Source: Tepidimonas sediminis (GTDB taxonomy: Bacteria; Pseudomonadota; Gammaproteobacteria; Burkholderiales; Burkholderiaceae_C). From it: 64,000 nt of DNA. The first letter of the stretch is position 1. Every line of letters begins with the position of its first letter. This document shows, piece after piece, positions 40,032 to 54,536 of this stretch. The position numbers were made by a program, and so were the translations under genes. Location of the stretch: positions 45,350 through 109,349 of the forward strand of contig NZ_VJND01000010.1 of NCBI RefSeq assembly GCF_007556605.1, in the 5' to 3' direction. A model generated the notes under the pieces. The model was not told where the DNA came from. It did not search any database and worked only from the letters and a program-made list of their open reading frames with translations.

Positions 40032-40280
40032 TCAGAGCACCGCGCCGTCGTCGTCCAGCAGCTGCAGCCGGCGGCTGAGGGTGGCGCGGGTGGCGCGCCG
40101 CCGCAGCAGCTTGGCCTGCGCCGCAGGCGGGAAGTCGGTGAACTGGATCACGCCGCGCGCGATCAGGATGTCGATCAGGTCCTCGGTGATGCGGGCCAGC
40201 TCCGCGTCGGTGCGGGCCAGCGCATCGCGCGCGGCCAGCGGGTCGGCGCCGGCGGGATCGTCGTCGAAGGGTTCGTTCAC
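40032..40280 (-). CDS. Small protein of the type I secretion locus, unknown function
   Basis: 82 residues from a GTG at 40280, preceded by GGAGG seven bases upstream, and overlapping the stop of the LuxR-type gene (GTGA). It starts NEPFDDDPAG and has an amphipathic helical core (ELARITEDLIDILIARGVI) followed by QFTDFPPAAQAKLLRRRATR and an acidic end. No membrane segment, signal or DNA-binding motif is visible. I recall similar small proteins beside other proteobacterial exporter loci, but I know no function for them. Translational coupling suggests a regulator or chaperone of this secretion system. Confidence 0.75.
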   Translation of the reverse strand: MNEPFDDDPAGADPLAARDALARTDAELARITEDLIDILIARGVIQFTDFPPAAQAKLLRRRATRATLSRRLQLLDDDGAVL

Positions 40281-40963
40281 GGGGAGACCTCCGGGCCGGG
40301 CTCGGCGGGGGAGCGGGCGGCGGGCACCGCCTCGGCCAGCCGCAGCGCCAGCTGCACGCGGTCGCGCACGCCGAGCTTGGCGAACACCTGACCGAGGTGG
40401 GCCTTGACGGTGCGCTCGCTGATGCACAGCTGCGCCGCGATCTCGCGGTTGGACTTGCCGGCGGCCACCGCCCGCGCCACCTGCGCCTCGCGCTCCGACA
40501 GCTGCGACAGGTCGACCAGCTCACGCGCGGCGGCGGGCTGGCGCTGCAGCAGCGTGCGCGTGGCCGCCAGCAGGCGCTGCACCAGCTCCGGGCCGGCCCA
40601 CAGGCCGCCGTGGCGCACCACCTGCTCCACCTCGCGCAGCACGGCCGGCACGGCCAGCAGGTGGACGTAGCCACGCGCGCCGGCGTCGAGCGCGCGCAGG
40701 CCCTCGGCGTCCTGCGGCACGGGGCTGAGCACGACCACCGGTGCGTCGGCGCGCTCGCGCACGAAGGCGCGCACGTGCGCCTCCCAGTCCGGTTCGGTCA
40801 CCGGCACCCAGACGGTGTCGCCGGGGCGCACGCCGGCACGCAGCGTGGCCCAGGTGCAGACGCGCCCGTCGGGGAAGGCCTGCAGCCAGCGCGGCGGCGG
40901 CAGCGTCGGCGCCTGCGGCCCGGCGTCGCGACCGGTGACGAGGAAGTGGCGCTTGCCGCTCAT
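40277..40963 (-). CDS. LuxR-type regulator with a degenerate receiver
   Basis: 228 residues. The C-terminal LuxR helix-turn-helix is intact (about 155-215; LSQLSEREAQVARAVAAGKS, then NREIAAQLCISERTVKAHLG). The N-terminal 130 residues keep only the back half of a receiver fold (PVVVLSPVPQDAEGLRALDA, GARGYVHLLAVPAVLREVEQ). The usual Asp pair and phospho-acceptor Asp are not recognisable, so phosphorylation-independent control is likely. ATG 40963 has GGAG eight bases upstream. It is third in the exporter operon, 26 bp after the adaptor gene, so it may regulate the adhesin genes just downstream. Confidence 0.85.
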   Translation of the reverse strand: MSGKRHFLVTGRDAGPQAPTLPPPRWLQAFPDGRVCTWATLRAGVRPGDTVWVPVTEPDWEAHVRAFVRERADAPVVVLSPVPQDAEGLRALDAGARGYVHLLAVPAVLREVEQVVRHGGLWAGPELVQRLLAATRTLLQRQPAAARELVDLSQLSEREAQVARAVAAGKSNREIAAQLCISERTVKAHLGQVFAKLGVRDRVQLALRLAEAVPAARSPAEPGPEVSP

Positions 40964-40989
40964 GGTCGGGGCTCCGTCGGGGCGGGGTT

Positions 40990-42417
40990 TCAGCGTTCGG
41001 TCAGCGCGTTGGCCTTGGCGCGCAGCACGGGCTTGAGCAGGTATTGCAGCACGGTCTTCTTGCCGGTGAGGATGTCGACCTGCGCCACCATGCCGGGGAT
41101 GATCGGCAGCCCCTCGCCGAGGCTGGCCTGGCGCGTGCGCAGGCGCACGACGTAGTAGGCGTTGCCCCGGTCGTCGACCACCGAGTCGGCGCCGATGCTG
41201 ACGACGTCGGCCTGCAGCCCGCCGTAGATGGCGAAGTCGTAGGCGGTGAACTTGACGGTGGCTTCCAGCCCCGGGCGCAGGAAGGCGATGTCCTTCGGCG
41301 CGATGCGCGCCTCCAGGATCAGCGCGTCGTCCAGCGGCACGATCTCCACCACCTCGCGGCCGGGCTGCACGACGGCACCGACGGTGTTGACGTGCAGCCG
41401 CTTGACGGTGCCGCGCACCGGCGACTTGAGGTCGGCCTTGAGCACCTTGTCCTCCAGCGCGCGGCCGCCCTCGGCCATCGCGCGCAGGCGGCTGAGGGTC
41501 TCGGACAGTTCCGCGCTCATCTGCGCGCGCGCCTGCAGCTGCACCTCGTCGATGCGGCGCTGCGCCTCGGCGATGGCGGCCTGCACGCGCGCGATCTGGG
41601 CGGTGGCCTGCTCGCGCTCGCCGCGCAGGCGCGCCACCTCGCGTTCCAGCCGCAGCACCTCGACCTCGGAGACGGCGCCGCTGCGCACCATCGGGCGCGT
41701 GGCGTCGAGCTCGCGCTGCGTGAACTCCAGGCTGCGCTCGGCCTGGTCGCGCCGCGCGCGCGCCTCGTTGAGCTCCTGCTGGCGCTGGCTGAGCTGGCTC
41801 TGCGTGATGCCGATTTGCGCGGCGATCTCGGCGCGCTTGGCGTCGAAGGCGGCGCGCTCCTGCGCCACCAGCTGCGGCGCCTCGCGCTGCAGCTCGGCCG
41901 AGGGGCTGAAGGCGCGCCCCTGGATGAGGGCCTGCAGCCGCTCGGCCTTGGCCTGCAGCGCCAGCTGCATCGCGCGGCTTTCGCTCAGGTTGGCGGCGAA
42001 GCGCGTCGGGTCCACGCGCAGCAGCAGCTGGCCGGCCTGCACCAGCTCGCCCTCGCGCACCAGGATGTCGGTGACGACGCCGCCATCGACGCTCTGCACC
42101 ACCTGCACCTGGCTGGAGGGCACGACACGCGCCTCGCCGCGCGTGACCTCGTCGACCTCGGCCACCGCGGCCCAGCCGATCAGCACCGCCACCACCAGCG
42201 CCGCGATGCGCACCAGGCGGCGCGCACGCAGCGGCTCCTGCTGCAGCTGCGCCCAGTCGGCGTCGGCGCCCCAGTCCTGCGCCAGCCGCGCTTCGTCGGG
42301 CGGCGGCCCGCCGGCCAGCCGGTCCACCACGCGGCCGAACAGCGTGCGCCCCAGCCCGCCGCCGACCTGGGTGACTTGGCCGATGCGCTCGAACCCCTTG
42401 GCGCCGATCTCGCTCAT
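40990..42417 (-). CDS. Type I secretion membrane-fusion (HlyD/LapC-like) protein
   Basis: 475 residues. A cytoplasmic N-terminus of about 65 residues and one transmembrane helix at about 68-85 (IAALVVAVLIGWAAVAEV) precede a periplasmic body. The lipoyl-like half (VVQSVDGGVVTDILVREGEL), a long coiled coil of about 150-320 and the closing SPVRGTVKRLHVNTVGAVVQ complete a standard HlyD adaptor. It bridges the ABC exporter to an outer-membrane TolC-type pore, which is not encoded here. The start overlaps the ABC gene stop (ATGA). Confidence 0.94.
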   Translation of the reverse strand: MSEIGAKGFERIGQVTQVGGGLGRTLFGRVVDRLAGGPPPDEARLAQDWGADADWAQLQQEPLRARRLVRIAALVVAVLIGWAAVAEVDEVTRGEARVVPSSQVQVVQSVDGGVVTDILVREGELVQAGQLLLRVDPTRFAANLSESRAMQLALQAKAERLQALIQGRAFSPSAELQREAPQLVAQERAAFDAKRAEIAAQIGITQSQLSQRQQELNEARARRDQAERSLEFTQRELDATRPMVRSGAVSEVEVLRLEREVARLRGEREQATAQIARVQAAIAEAQRRIDEVQLQARAQMSAELSETLSRLRAMAEGGRALEDKVLKADLKSPVRGTVKRLHVNTVGAVVQPGREVVEIVPLDDALILEARIAPKDIAFLRPGLEATVKFTAYDFAIYGGLQADVVSIGADSVVDDRGNAYYVVRLRTRQASLGEGLPIIPGMVAQVDILTGKKTVLQYLLKPVLRAKANALTER

Positions 42418-44585
42418 GGGTTGGCCTTTCCGATGCGGCCCTCGCGCAGGGCCTGCACCACCAGGTCCTTGGGTCCGTCGGCGACGACGCGGCCGGCATC
42501 CAGCACGATCAGGCGGTCCACCAGATCGAGCAGCGAGGTGCGGTGCGTCACCAGCACCAGCGTCTTGCCGGGCAGGATGCGCTTCAGGCGCGCCTTGACG
42601 GTCTCCTCGGTGCTGTGGTCCATCGAGGCGGTGGGCTCGTCCATCAGCAGGATGGTGGGGTCGTGGACGAGGGCGCGCGCGATGGCCACGCCCTGGCGCT
42701 GACCGCCGGAGAGCGACTCGCCGCGCTCGCCCACCAGCATGTCGAAGCCCTGCGGGTGGGCGTTGACGAAATCGGTGATGCCACCCACGGTGGCGGCGCG
42801 CAGCAGGTCCTCGTCGTCCGCCAGCGGCGCGCCCAGCGTGATGTTGTCGCGCAGCGTGCCGTAGAAGAGCATCACGTCCTGCTGCACGTAGCCGATGTGG
42901 CGGCGCAGCTCGGCCGGGTCGAGCTGGCGCACGTCGACGCCGTCGACCAGCACCGCACCCGAGGTGGGCCGGTAAAGGCCGAGGATGAGCTTGTGCACCG
43001 TGGTCTTGCCCGAGCCGACGCGCCCCAGGATGGCCACGCGCTCACCGGGCTGGATGCGGAAGCTCACGTGGCGCAGCGCGCCGTTCTGCTGGCCCGGGTA
43101 CTGGAACGAGACGTCGCGGAACTCGATGGCGCCGTCGAAGTGGCCGCGCGTGACGAAATGCGCCTGCGGCGGGCGCTCGACCTCGCGCTTCATCAGCTCG
43201 TCGAGCGAATCCAGCGCCGTGCGTGCGGTGTGGTACTGCACCAGCAGGCCGGCCACCTGTCCGATCGGCGCCATCGCGCGCGAGGCCAGCATCGTGCAGG
43301 CGATCAGGCCGCCGAGCGAGAGCTGGCGCTCGCCGATCAGGTACACGCCGATCATGACCATGACGACGTTGACCGTCTGCTGCACGAACAGCGAGGTGTT
43401 GCCGGCGCTGCTGGACAGCAGGCGCAGCTGCGCGCCGACGCGCGCCAGCAGCGCGGCGCTCTGCTCCCACTTGCGCTGCAGCGGCGACTCCGCCGCCAGC
43501 GCCTTGACGGTCTCGAAACCCACCAGCGCCTCCACCAGCGTGGCGTTGCGCTGCGCACCGGCGCGGTAGGTGGTTTCGGTGAGCTGCTGCATGCGGCCCT
43601 GCACCGCCAGCGCGTACAGCAGCATCAGCAGCGCACCGATCACCAGCGGGATGACCATCGGCGGCGCGATCCAGACGATGACGCCGAAGAACAGCAGCGC
43701 GTAGGGCAGGTCGATGAAGGCCATCACGGTGGCCGAGCCGATGAAGTCGCGCACCGACTCGAACGCGCGCAGGTTGGCCGCGAACGAGCCGGCGGAGACC
43801 GGTCGCTGCTCCATGCGCATGCCCAGCACCCGCTCCATGATCAGCGCCGAGAGCCTGACGTCGGCGCGGCTGCTGGCCAGGTCGACGAAGCGGCCGCGCA
43901 GCACGCGCAGCACCAGGTCACCCGCCAGCACCACCAGCACGCCGGCGGCCAGCACCCACAGCGTGTCGAACGCCTGGTTCGGCACCACGCGGTCGTACAC
44001 GTTCATGATGAACAGCGGCATCGCCACCGCGAACAGGTTGGTCAGGAAGGCCGCCACCAGCACGTCGCGGTACAGGCCCGCGTTGTCGGCGATGACGCTC
44101 CAGAACCAGTGACCGTCGCGGCTGCGCGGCACGGTGCCGGCGCGCGCCTCGAAGTGCTGGCGCGGCCGCACGTACAGCGTGCGGCCGGCGTAGCGCGCCT
44201 GCAGCGCCGCCAGCGGCACCTCCACCGGCGCCTCGCCGAGCTCGGGGTAGACGACGCGGCAGGTGCCGTCGTCGCGCCGCTCCAGCAGCACGCAGGCGTC
44301 GCGCCCTTCCAGCAGCAGGATGGCCGGCAGCAGCTCGGGCCGCAGCCGCTCGATCGGCAGCCGCACGATGCGGCTGACCAACCCGCAGCGGTGCGCGGCG
44401 CGCTCGAACAGGCTGGGCGACAGGCGCCCGCCGACCAGCGGCAGGCCGGCGGTGGCCGCCTCGGCGCTGCTGGCGCGGCCGTGCGCGCGCGCCACGATCA
44501 GCAGGCACTGCAGCAGCGGATCGGCCACGGCGGCCGCCGCGGCGTCGGCGGACGCGGGGGACGCGGCGGCGGGGGCGGCGGTCAT
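42414..44585 (-). CDS. Type I secretion ABC transporter, LapB-like
   Basis: 723-residue inner-membrane exporter. Residues about 25-145 are a C39-peptidase-like domain without the catalytic Cys (a substrate-docking CLD as in HlyB/LapB). Six transmembrane helices lie at about 165-450, and the nucleotide-binding domain carries Walker A GRVGSGKTT (about 521), signature LSGGQRQ and Walker B ILLMDEP. The CLD without protease activity fits export of uncleaved RTX adhesins. ATG 44585 has GGAG eight bases upstream. First gene of the operon with the adaptor, regulator and 82-aa protein; the two retention-module proteins just downstream are the obvious cargo. Confidence 0.95.
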   Translation of the reverse strand: MTAAPAAASPASADAAAAAVADPLLQCLLIVARAHGRASSAEAATAGLPLVGGRLSPSLFERAAHRCGLVSRIVRLPIERLRPELLPAILLLEGRDACVLLERRDDGTCRVVYPELGEAPVEVPLAALQARYAGRTLYVRPRQHFEARAGTVPRSRDGHWFWSVIADNAGLYRDVLVAAFLTNLFAVAMPLFIMNVYDRVVPNQAFDTLWVLAAGVLVVLAGDLVLRVLRGRFVDLASSRADVRLSALIMERVLGMRMEQRPVSAGSFAANLRAFESVRDFIGSATVMAFIDLPYALLFFGVIVWIAPPMVIPLVIGALLMLLYALAVQGRMQQLTETTYRAGAQRNATLVEALVGFETVKALAAESPLQRKWEQSAALLARVGAQLRLLSSSAGNTSLFVQQTVNVVMVMIGVYLIGERQLSLGGLIACTMLASRAMAPIGQVAGLLVQYHTARTALDSLDELMKREVERPPQAHFVTRGHFDGAIEFRDVSFQYPGQQNGALRHVSFRIQPGERVAILGRVGSGKTTVHKLILGLYRPTSGAVLVDGVDVRQLDPAELRRHIGYVQQDVMLFYGTLRDNITLGAPLADDEDLLRAATVGGITDFVNAHPQGFDMLVGERGESLSGGQRQGVAIARALVHDPTILLMDEPTASMDHSTEETVKARLKRILPGKTLVLVTHRTSLLDLVDRLIVLDAGRVVADGPKDLVVQALREGRIGKANP

Positions 44586-44684
44586 GCAGGATTCTCCAGC
44601 GACGGCGGACGGACGGCCCGCGGGGGCCTGGGCCGCCAGCGCACCGATCTGATGAAACTGAGTGTAGCAGCGGCGCGCGCCGGC

Positions 44685-46415
44685 TCAATCGGCCAGCAGC
44701 AGCGCCGGCTCGTCGCTGGCCACCACCTGCTGCGCCCAGGCGCGCAGCTTGCGCGTGTCGCTGCGCAGCACCTGCTGCTTGACCGGCAGGATCTGCGTCG
44801 GGTGCATCGAGAAGCTGCGCAGCCCCAGGCCCAGCAGCAGCCGCGTCAGCGTGACGTCGCCGGCCATCTCGCCGCAGACGCTGACCGGCTTGCCGGCCTC
44901 CTGCGCGGCGGCGATGGTGTCGGCCACCAGCCGCAGCACCGCCGGGTGCAGCGGGTCGTACAGGTGCGCCACCGACTCGTCGACGCGGTCGATCGCCAGC
45001 GCGTACTGGATCAGGTCGTTGGTGCCGATCGAGATGAAATCGAAATGGCGCAGGAACAGCCGCACCGCCAGTGCCGCCGCCGGCACCTCGATCATCGCGC
45101 CGACGCGCACCGGGCCGTAGACCGCGCCGCGGCGGTCGAGCTGCTCGCGCGCCTTGGCCAGCAGCGCGTGCACCTGGCGCACCTCGCTCAGGTGCGCCAC
45201 CATCGGGATGAGCACGTTGACCTTGCCGTGCGCGGCGGCGCGCAGGATGGCGCGCAGCTGCGTCAGGAACATCGCCGGCTCGGCCAGACTCCAGCGGATC
45301 GCGCGCAGCCCCAGCGCCGGGTTGAGGTGGTCGTCGCGCCGGTGCGCCTCCAGCGGCTTGTCGGCGCCGACGTCCACCGTGCGGATCGTCACCGGCAAGC
45401 CGTGCATGCCCTCCACCGCACGGCGGTAGGCGTCGTACTGCTCTTCCTCGTCGGGCAGCTTGCCGCCGCGGCCCATGAACAGGAACTCGGTGCGGAACAG
45501 CCCCACCCCCACCGCCCCCACGGCCAGCGCCGGCAGCGTGTCCTCCGGCAGCTCGATGTTGGCCAGCAGCTCGATGCGCTGGCCGTCCAGCGTCACCGCG
45601 GGCGTGTTCTTGATGCGCGTGAGCTTCTCGCGCTCGACCTCGCCCTGGCGCTGCTTGTAGCCGTATTCGGCCAGCATCATCGGCGAGGGGTCGACGATGA
45701 CCACGCCCGCATCACCGTCGACGATGACGAGATCGTCCTGCTGGATGAGCTGGCTGGCGTTGCGCACGCCCACCACCGCCGGAATCTCCAGGCTGCGCGC
45801 CACGATGGCGGTATGGCTGGTGCGCCCGCCGACGTCGGTGACGAAGCCGGCGAAGACGCCGTGCTTGAAGTGCAGCATGTCGGCCGGCGACAGGTCGTGC
45901 GCGACCAGCACCAGTGGCTCGCCGCCGGCGCCGGCCGCGGGGGCAGCGGCCGCCAGCGGCGAGGACTCGCCGCGCAGCGCGCGCAGCAGCCGCTCGACCA
46001 CCTGCTCCAGGTCGGCGCGGCGCTCGCGCAGGTAGGGGTCCTCCATCTCGTCGAACTGGCGCGCCACCACCTCCAGCTGCGCCGTCAGGGCCCACTCGGC
46101 GTTGTAATGGCGCTCCAGTACCCACTGCTTGACACCGTCCTGCAAGTGCTCGTCCTGCAGCAGCATCAGGTGCACCTCCAGCAGCGCGGCCAGCTCGGCG
46201 TGCGCCTCCACGCCGTCGTGCGCCAGCCCCTGGCGCAGCCGCTCGATCTCCTCCACCACGGTGTCGCGCGCGCGGCGCAGGCGGCCCAGCTCGTCGGCCA
46301 CCTGCTGCGGCGCGATGAAGTAGTGCGCGACGTCGACGCGGCTGGCCGCGGCCAGCACCGCGCGCCCGATGGCCACCCCGCGCGAGACCGCCTGCCCGTG
46401 CAGCGTGAAGGTCAT
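44685..46415 (-). CDS. ptsI: PTS enzyme I
   Basis: 576-residue phosphoenolpyruvate-protein phosphotransferase. Phospho-His201 in GGRTSHTAIVAR, the PEP-binding FRTEFLFMGR segment and Cys in VSVCGEMAGD are present. It passes phosphate to HPr. The ATG overlaps the ptsH stop, and no sugar-specific EIIBC is nearby, so the role is probably regulatory, together with HPr, the EIIA at 46678 and HprK/PtsN at 26875-28342. Confidence 0.96.
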   Translation of the reverse strand: MTFTLHGQAVSRGVAIGRAVLAAASRVDVAHYFIAPQQVADELGRLRRARDTVVEEIERLRQGLAHDGVEAHAELAALLEVHLMLLQDEHLQDGVKQWVLERHYNAEWALTAQLEVVARQFDEMEDPYLRERRADLEQVVERLLRALRGESSPLAAAAPAAGAGGEPLVLVAHDLSPADMLHFKHGVFAGFVTDVGGRTSHTAIVARSLEIPAVVGVRNASQLIQQDDLVIVDGDAGVVIVDPSPMMLAEYGYKQRQGEVEREKLTRIKNTPAVTLDGQRIELLANIELPEDTLPALAVGAVGVGLFRTEFLFMGRGGKLPDEEEQYDAYRRAVEGMHGLPVTIRTVDVGADKPLEAHRRDDHLNPALGLRAIRWSLAEPAMFLTQLRAILRAAAHGKVNVLIPMVAHLSEVRQVHALLAKAREQLDRRGAVYGPVRVGAMIEVPAAALAVRLFLRHFDFISIGTNDLIQYALAIDRVDESVAHLYDPLHPAVLRLVADTIAAAQEAGKPVSVCGEMAGDVTLTRLLLGLGLRSFSMHPTQILPVKQQVLRSDTRKLRAWAQQVVASDEPALLLAD

Positions 46416-46681
46416 TGCCCCTCCCCGAACTTGTCGTCGATCAGCGCCAGCAGCGCCTGCATCGCCTGCTCCTCGTCCGGGCCGTCGCATTCGATCTCGA
46501 CGGTGGCGCCCTGCCCTGCGGCCAGCATCATCACGCCCATGATGCTCTTGGCGTTGATGCGTCGGCCGTGGCGGCTCATCCAGACCTCGCAAGCGAAGCT
46601 GCTGGCCAGCTTGGTCAGCTTGGCGGCGGCGCGGGCGTGCAGCCCGAGCTGGTTCTGGATGGTGGCCTGGCGCTGGATCAT
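46412..46681 (-). CDS. ptsH: Phosphocarrier protein HPr
   Basis: 89 residues. The phospho-His15 lies in NQLGLHARAAAKL, and Ser46, the HprK target, lies in INAKSIMGVMML. Start ATG 46681 overlaps the stop of the EIIA gene upstream, and its own stop overlaps ptsI, so EIIA-ptsH-ptsI is one coupled unit. Confidence 0.97.
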   Translation of the reverse strand: MIQRQATIQNQLGLHARAAAKLTKLASSFACEVWMSRHGRRINAKSIMGVMMLAAGQGATVEIECDGPDEEQAMQALLALIDDKFGEGQ

Positions 46682-47112
46682 CGTGGCGAGGGGGGGACGG
46701 CCGCCTGCCCGGGCGGCGGACACGGCGCAGCCGGCGTCAGCGGCATGACGCCCTGCGTGCCGCCGGCGGTGGCGCGCGCCGCCAGCGTGGCGATCGGCTC
46801 GTGCCGGTAGGTGAAGGCGCGCAGCAGCATCGGCAGGTTGACGCCGGTGACCACGTGCGTGTGCACGCCGTCGCCCAGCTGCGCCGCCACGTTGCAGGGG
46901 GTGGCGCCGATGAGGTCGGTCAGCACCAGCATGTCGTCGCCGCCATGCGCCGCCAGCAGCGCGCGCGCCTGCGCCAGCGTGACCTCGGGCGGCTGGTCCG
47001 GCGGCACGTCCAGCGCGTCGACCACGCGCTGCGCCTCGGGAAACACGTGCAGCACGCACTGCCGCAGCGCGGAGGCCAGCGGGGCGTGCGCGATGACGAG
47101 GATGCCGTTCAC
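46678..47112 (-). CDS. PTS EIIA component, mannose type
   Basis: 144 residues from a GTG at 47112. It begins NGILVIAHAPLASAL, with active-site His9, and contains VLTDLIGATPCNVAAQL, typical of the EIIA-Man/fructose superfamily. A Pro-rich tail follows residue 125. There is no EIIB or EIIC in the neighbourhood, so it is thought to act as a regulatory end point in betaproteobacteria. First gene of the coupled EIIA-ptsH-ptsI set. The ribosome site is weak (GGCGG). Confidence 0.92.
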   Translation of the reverse strand: MNGILVIAHAPLASALRQCVLHVFPEAQRVVDALDVPPDQPPEVTLAQARALLAAHGGDDMLVLTDLIGATPCNVAAQLGDGVHTHVVTGVNLPMLLRAFTYRHEPIATLAARATAGGTQGVMPLTPAAPCPPPGQAAVPPSPR

Positions 47113-47123
47113 GATGCCGCCAA

Positions 47124-47711
47124 TTATGAGCCAGGGCCGCGCCAGGCCAGCGCGCCGAAGAACGCCTCGTGCGCCGCGGCCGGCAGCGCCGCACCATCGG
47201 ACAGGTAGGCGGCGGCCTGCACCAGCCAGGGACCGCGCGCGCTCCAGTGCAGCTCGGCCCGCACCGCGCGGCCGTCGGGCGCCCGGCCGGGGCCGCGCAG
47301 GCAGCGCTGCAGCGCCGCGCCGCGGCCGGCGCACGGCACCTCGGCCCAGCCCGGTGGCAGCGCGCCGGCCTCGGCGGCCGCTGGCGGCGCGCCCAGCGTC
47401 GCCCAGGCGGCCCGCTGCCACGCGGCCAGCGCCGCGGCCGCTTGCGCCCCATCGGGCAGCCGCGCCTCGGCCAACGCCCAAGTGGCGCCACCGGCCGTGC
47501 AGCTGGCCATGCGCAGCGTCACCGGCGCCGCCTGCGGACCCAGCAGCGGCACCGCGCGCTCGGCGCGCTCCGGCTTGCACGGCAGCAGCGCCAGCAGCGG
47601 CGCGGCCAGCCCCGCGTCGCGCCAGTCCAGGGCCGGGCTGCACGCCGCCAGCGCCAACGTCGCCACACCGGCCAACCCTGCACGCTTGGGCCATCGCATG
47701 CACAATCGCAT
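47124..47711 (-). CDS. Hypothetical lipoprotein
   Basis: 195 residues with an N-terminal signal and lipobox (VATLALAACSPALDW), so probably lipid-anchored. The mature part has four Cys that could pair, and a Trp/Ala-rich fold with LPPGWAEVPCAGRG and ARGPWLVQAAAYLSDGAALP. I do not recognise the family, and the role is unknown. It is 11 bp upstream of the EIIA gene on the same strand and 26 bp from the divergent thioredoxin-like gene. An internal Met 4 codons in is an equally likely start. Confidence 0.75.
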   Translation of the reverse strand: MRLCMRWPKRAGLAGVATLALAACSPALDWRDAGLAAPLLALLPCKPERAERAVPLLGPQAAPVTLRMASCTAGGATWALAEARLPDGAQAAAALAAWQRAAWATLGAPPAAAEAGALPPGWAEVPCAGRGAALQRCLRGPGRAPDGRAVRAELHWSARGPWLVQAAAYLSDGAALPAAAHEAFFGALAWRGPGS

Positions 47712-47737
47712 GGCCGCATCCTAGCCGAGTCCGCCGC

Positions 47738-48160
47738 ATGTCCACACCCACGCCCCCCCATGACCAGTTGCCCGTGCCGGCCTCGCTGCCACAGGCCGCG
47801 CAGGCCGCCGCCGCGCGCGGCGAGCCGCTGGTGGTGATGGTGACGCTGCGCGGCTGCGCCTTCTGCGACGTCGTGCGGCGGCATCACCTGCTGCCGATGC
47901 TGCGCCGCGGCGAGGTGCACGCCGTGCAGGTGGACATGCTGGACCGCGCCACGCCGCTGGAAGGCTTCGACGGCCGCCGCACCACCGGCTACGAACTGGC
48001 GCGCGCCTGGCGCATCGGCGTGGCGCCGACCCTGCTGTTCCTCGACGCGCGCGGCCGCGAGCTGGCCGAGCGGCTGGAGGGCATGGGGCTGGCCGAATTC
48101 TACGGCCCCTACCTGGAGGAGCGGCTGCGGCAGGCGCGCCAGCGGCTGCGCACTCGCTAG
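47738..48160 (+). CDS. Thioredoxin-fold protein with CxxC
   Basis: 140 residues. The redox motif is Cys40-Ala-Phe-Cys43 in VMVTLRGCAFCDVVRRHH, followed by RIGVAPTLLFLDARGRELAERLEG, the cis-Pro loop region of a thioredoxin fold. No clear signal peptide, so it may be cytosolic. SoxW- or DsbE-type relatives handle disulfides, but the exact role is unknown. Divergent from the lipoprotein gene and convergent with the diguanylate cyclase gene. Confidence 0.82.
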   Translation: MSTPTPPHDQLPVPASLPQAAQAAAARGEPLVVMVTLRGCAFCDVVRRHHLLPMLRRGEVHAVQVDMLDRATPLEGFDGRRTTGYELARAWRIGVAPTLLFLDARGRELAERLEGMGLAEFYGPYLEERLRQARQRLRTR

Positions 48161-48188
48161 CGCCATCCGGACAAGCCGCAACGCGCGG

Positions 48189-49140
48189 TCAGCCGGCGGC
48201 GGCGTCTTCACCGAGGACGGCCGCGCAGACGCGCGCGCGCCCCAGCCGCTTGGCCTCGTAGAGCTGGGCGTCGGCCAGGCCCAGCAGGGCGGCCGGCTGC
48301 CAGCCGGGCCGGGACGCACCGGCGCGCGTGGCCACGCCGAAGCTGGCGGTCAGCACGCCGCCGATGCCGCCGTGGTGGTGCGGAATGGCCAGCAGGCGCA
48401 CCGCTTCCAGCAGCTGCTGCGCCAGTGCGCGCGCATCCTCCGCCGTGGTGTCGGGCAGCAGGCAGGCGAACTCCTCGCCGCCGTAGCGCGCCACCAGGTC
48501 GGTACCGCGGCGCACGTGCTCGCGCAGGCAGGCGGCCACGCGCCGCAGCGCATCGTCCCCGGCCTGATGGCCGTAGTGGTCGTTGTAGGACTTGAAGTGG
48601 TCGACGTCGACCAGGATGAGGCTGAGCGCGCTGCCGTGGCGCTGGGCGCGCGCCCACTCGATGCTGAGGCGCTCGTCGAACTGGCGCCGGTTGGCCACGC
48701 CGGTCAGGCCGTCGATGAACGCCAGCGCACGCAGCAGGTCGGACTGGAACTTCAGCGTCAGGTGCGTGCGCACACGCGCGCGCACCACGCTGGGATTGAC
48801 CGGCTTGGGGATGAAGTCCACCGCACCGGCCTCCAGGCACTGCGTCTCGATGTCCTCGCCGCTGTGCGCGGTGACGAAGATGACCGGGATGTCGGCCGTG
48901 TCACGCTGGGCGCGCAGCTGGCGCAGCACGGCAAAGCCATCCGCATCCGGCATGACGACGTCCAGCAGGATCAGATCCGGCCGTTGTTCGCGCGCCACCT
49001 TCAGCGCCTGCTCGCCGCTGGTGGCCATGAAGAGCTGGTGCTCGGCGCTGAGCGTGCGGTAGAGCACCTGCAGGTGCAGCGGCTGGTCGTCCACCAGCAG
49101 CAGGCGCGGCTTGCGCGCCGGCCAGGCCGGCGCGGCGATC

Positions 49141-49157
<17 letters not shown>
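48189..49157 (-). CDS. Response regulator with GGDEF diguanylate cyclase domain
   Basis: 322 residues: receiver domain about 17-135 with phospho-acceptor Asp66 in [14 protein letters not shown], then a GGDEF domain about 150-310. The active site GGEEF is intact, and an RxxD inhibitory site (RGTD) lies exactly five residues before it, so it should make c-di-GMP with feedback control. Its start lies inside the 3' end of the hybrid kinase gene (17-base overlap), so the two are coupled and the kinase is the likely phosphate donor. c-di-GMP usually controls LapA-type adhesin retention; a link to the adhesins in this window is inference. Confidence 0.93.
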
Positions 49158-54519
<5,362 letters not shown>

Positions 54520-54536
54520 CGCCCGCCTCCCCCGGC

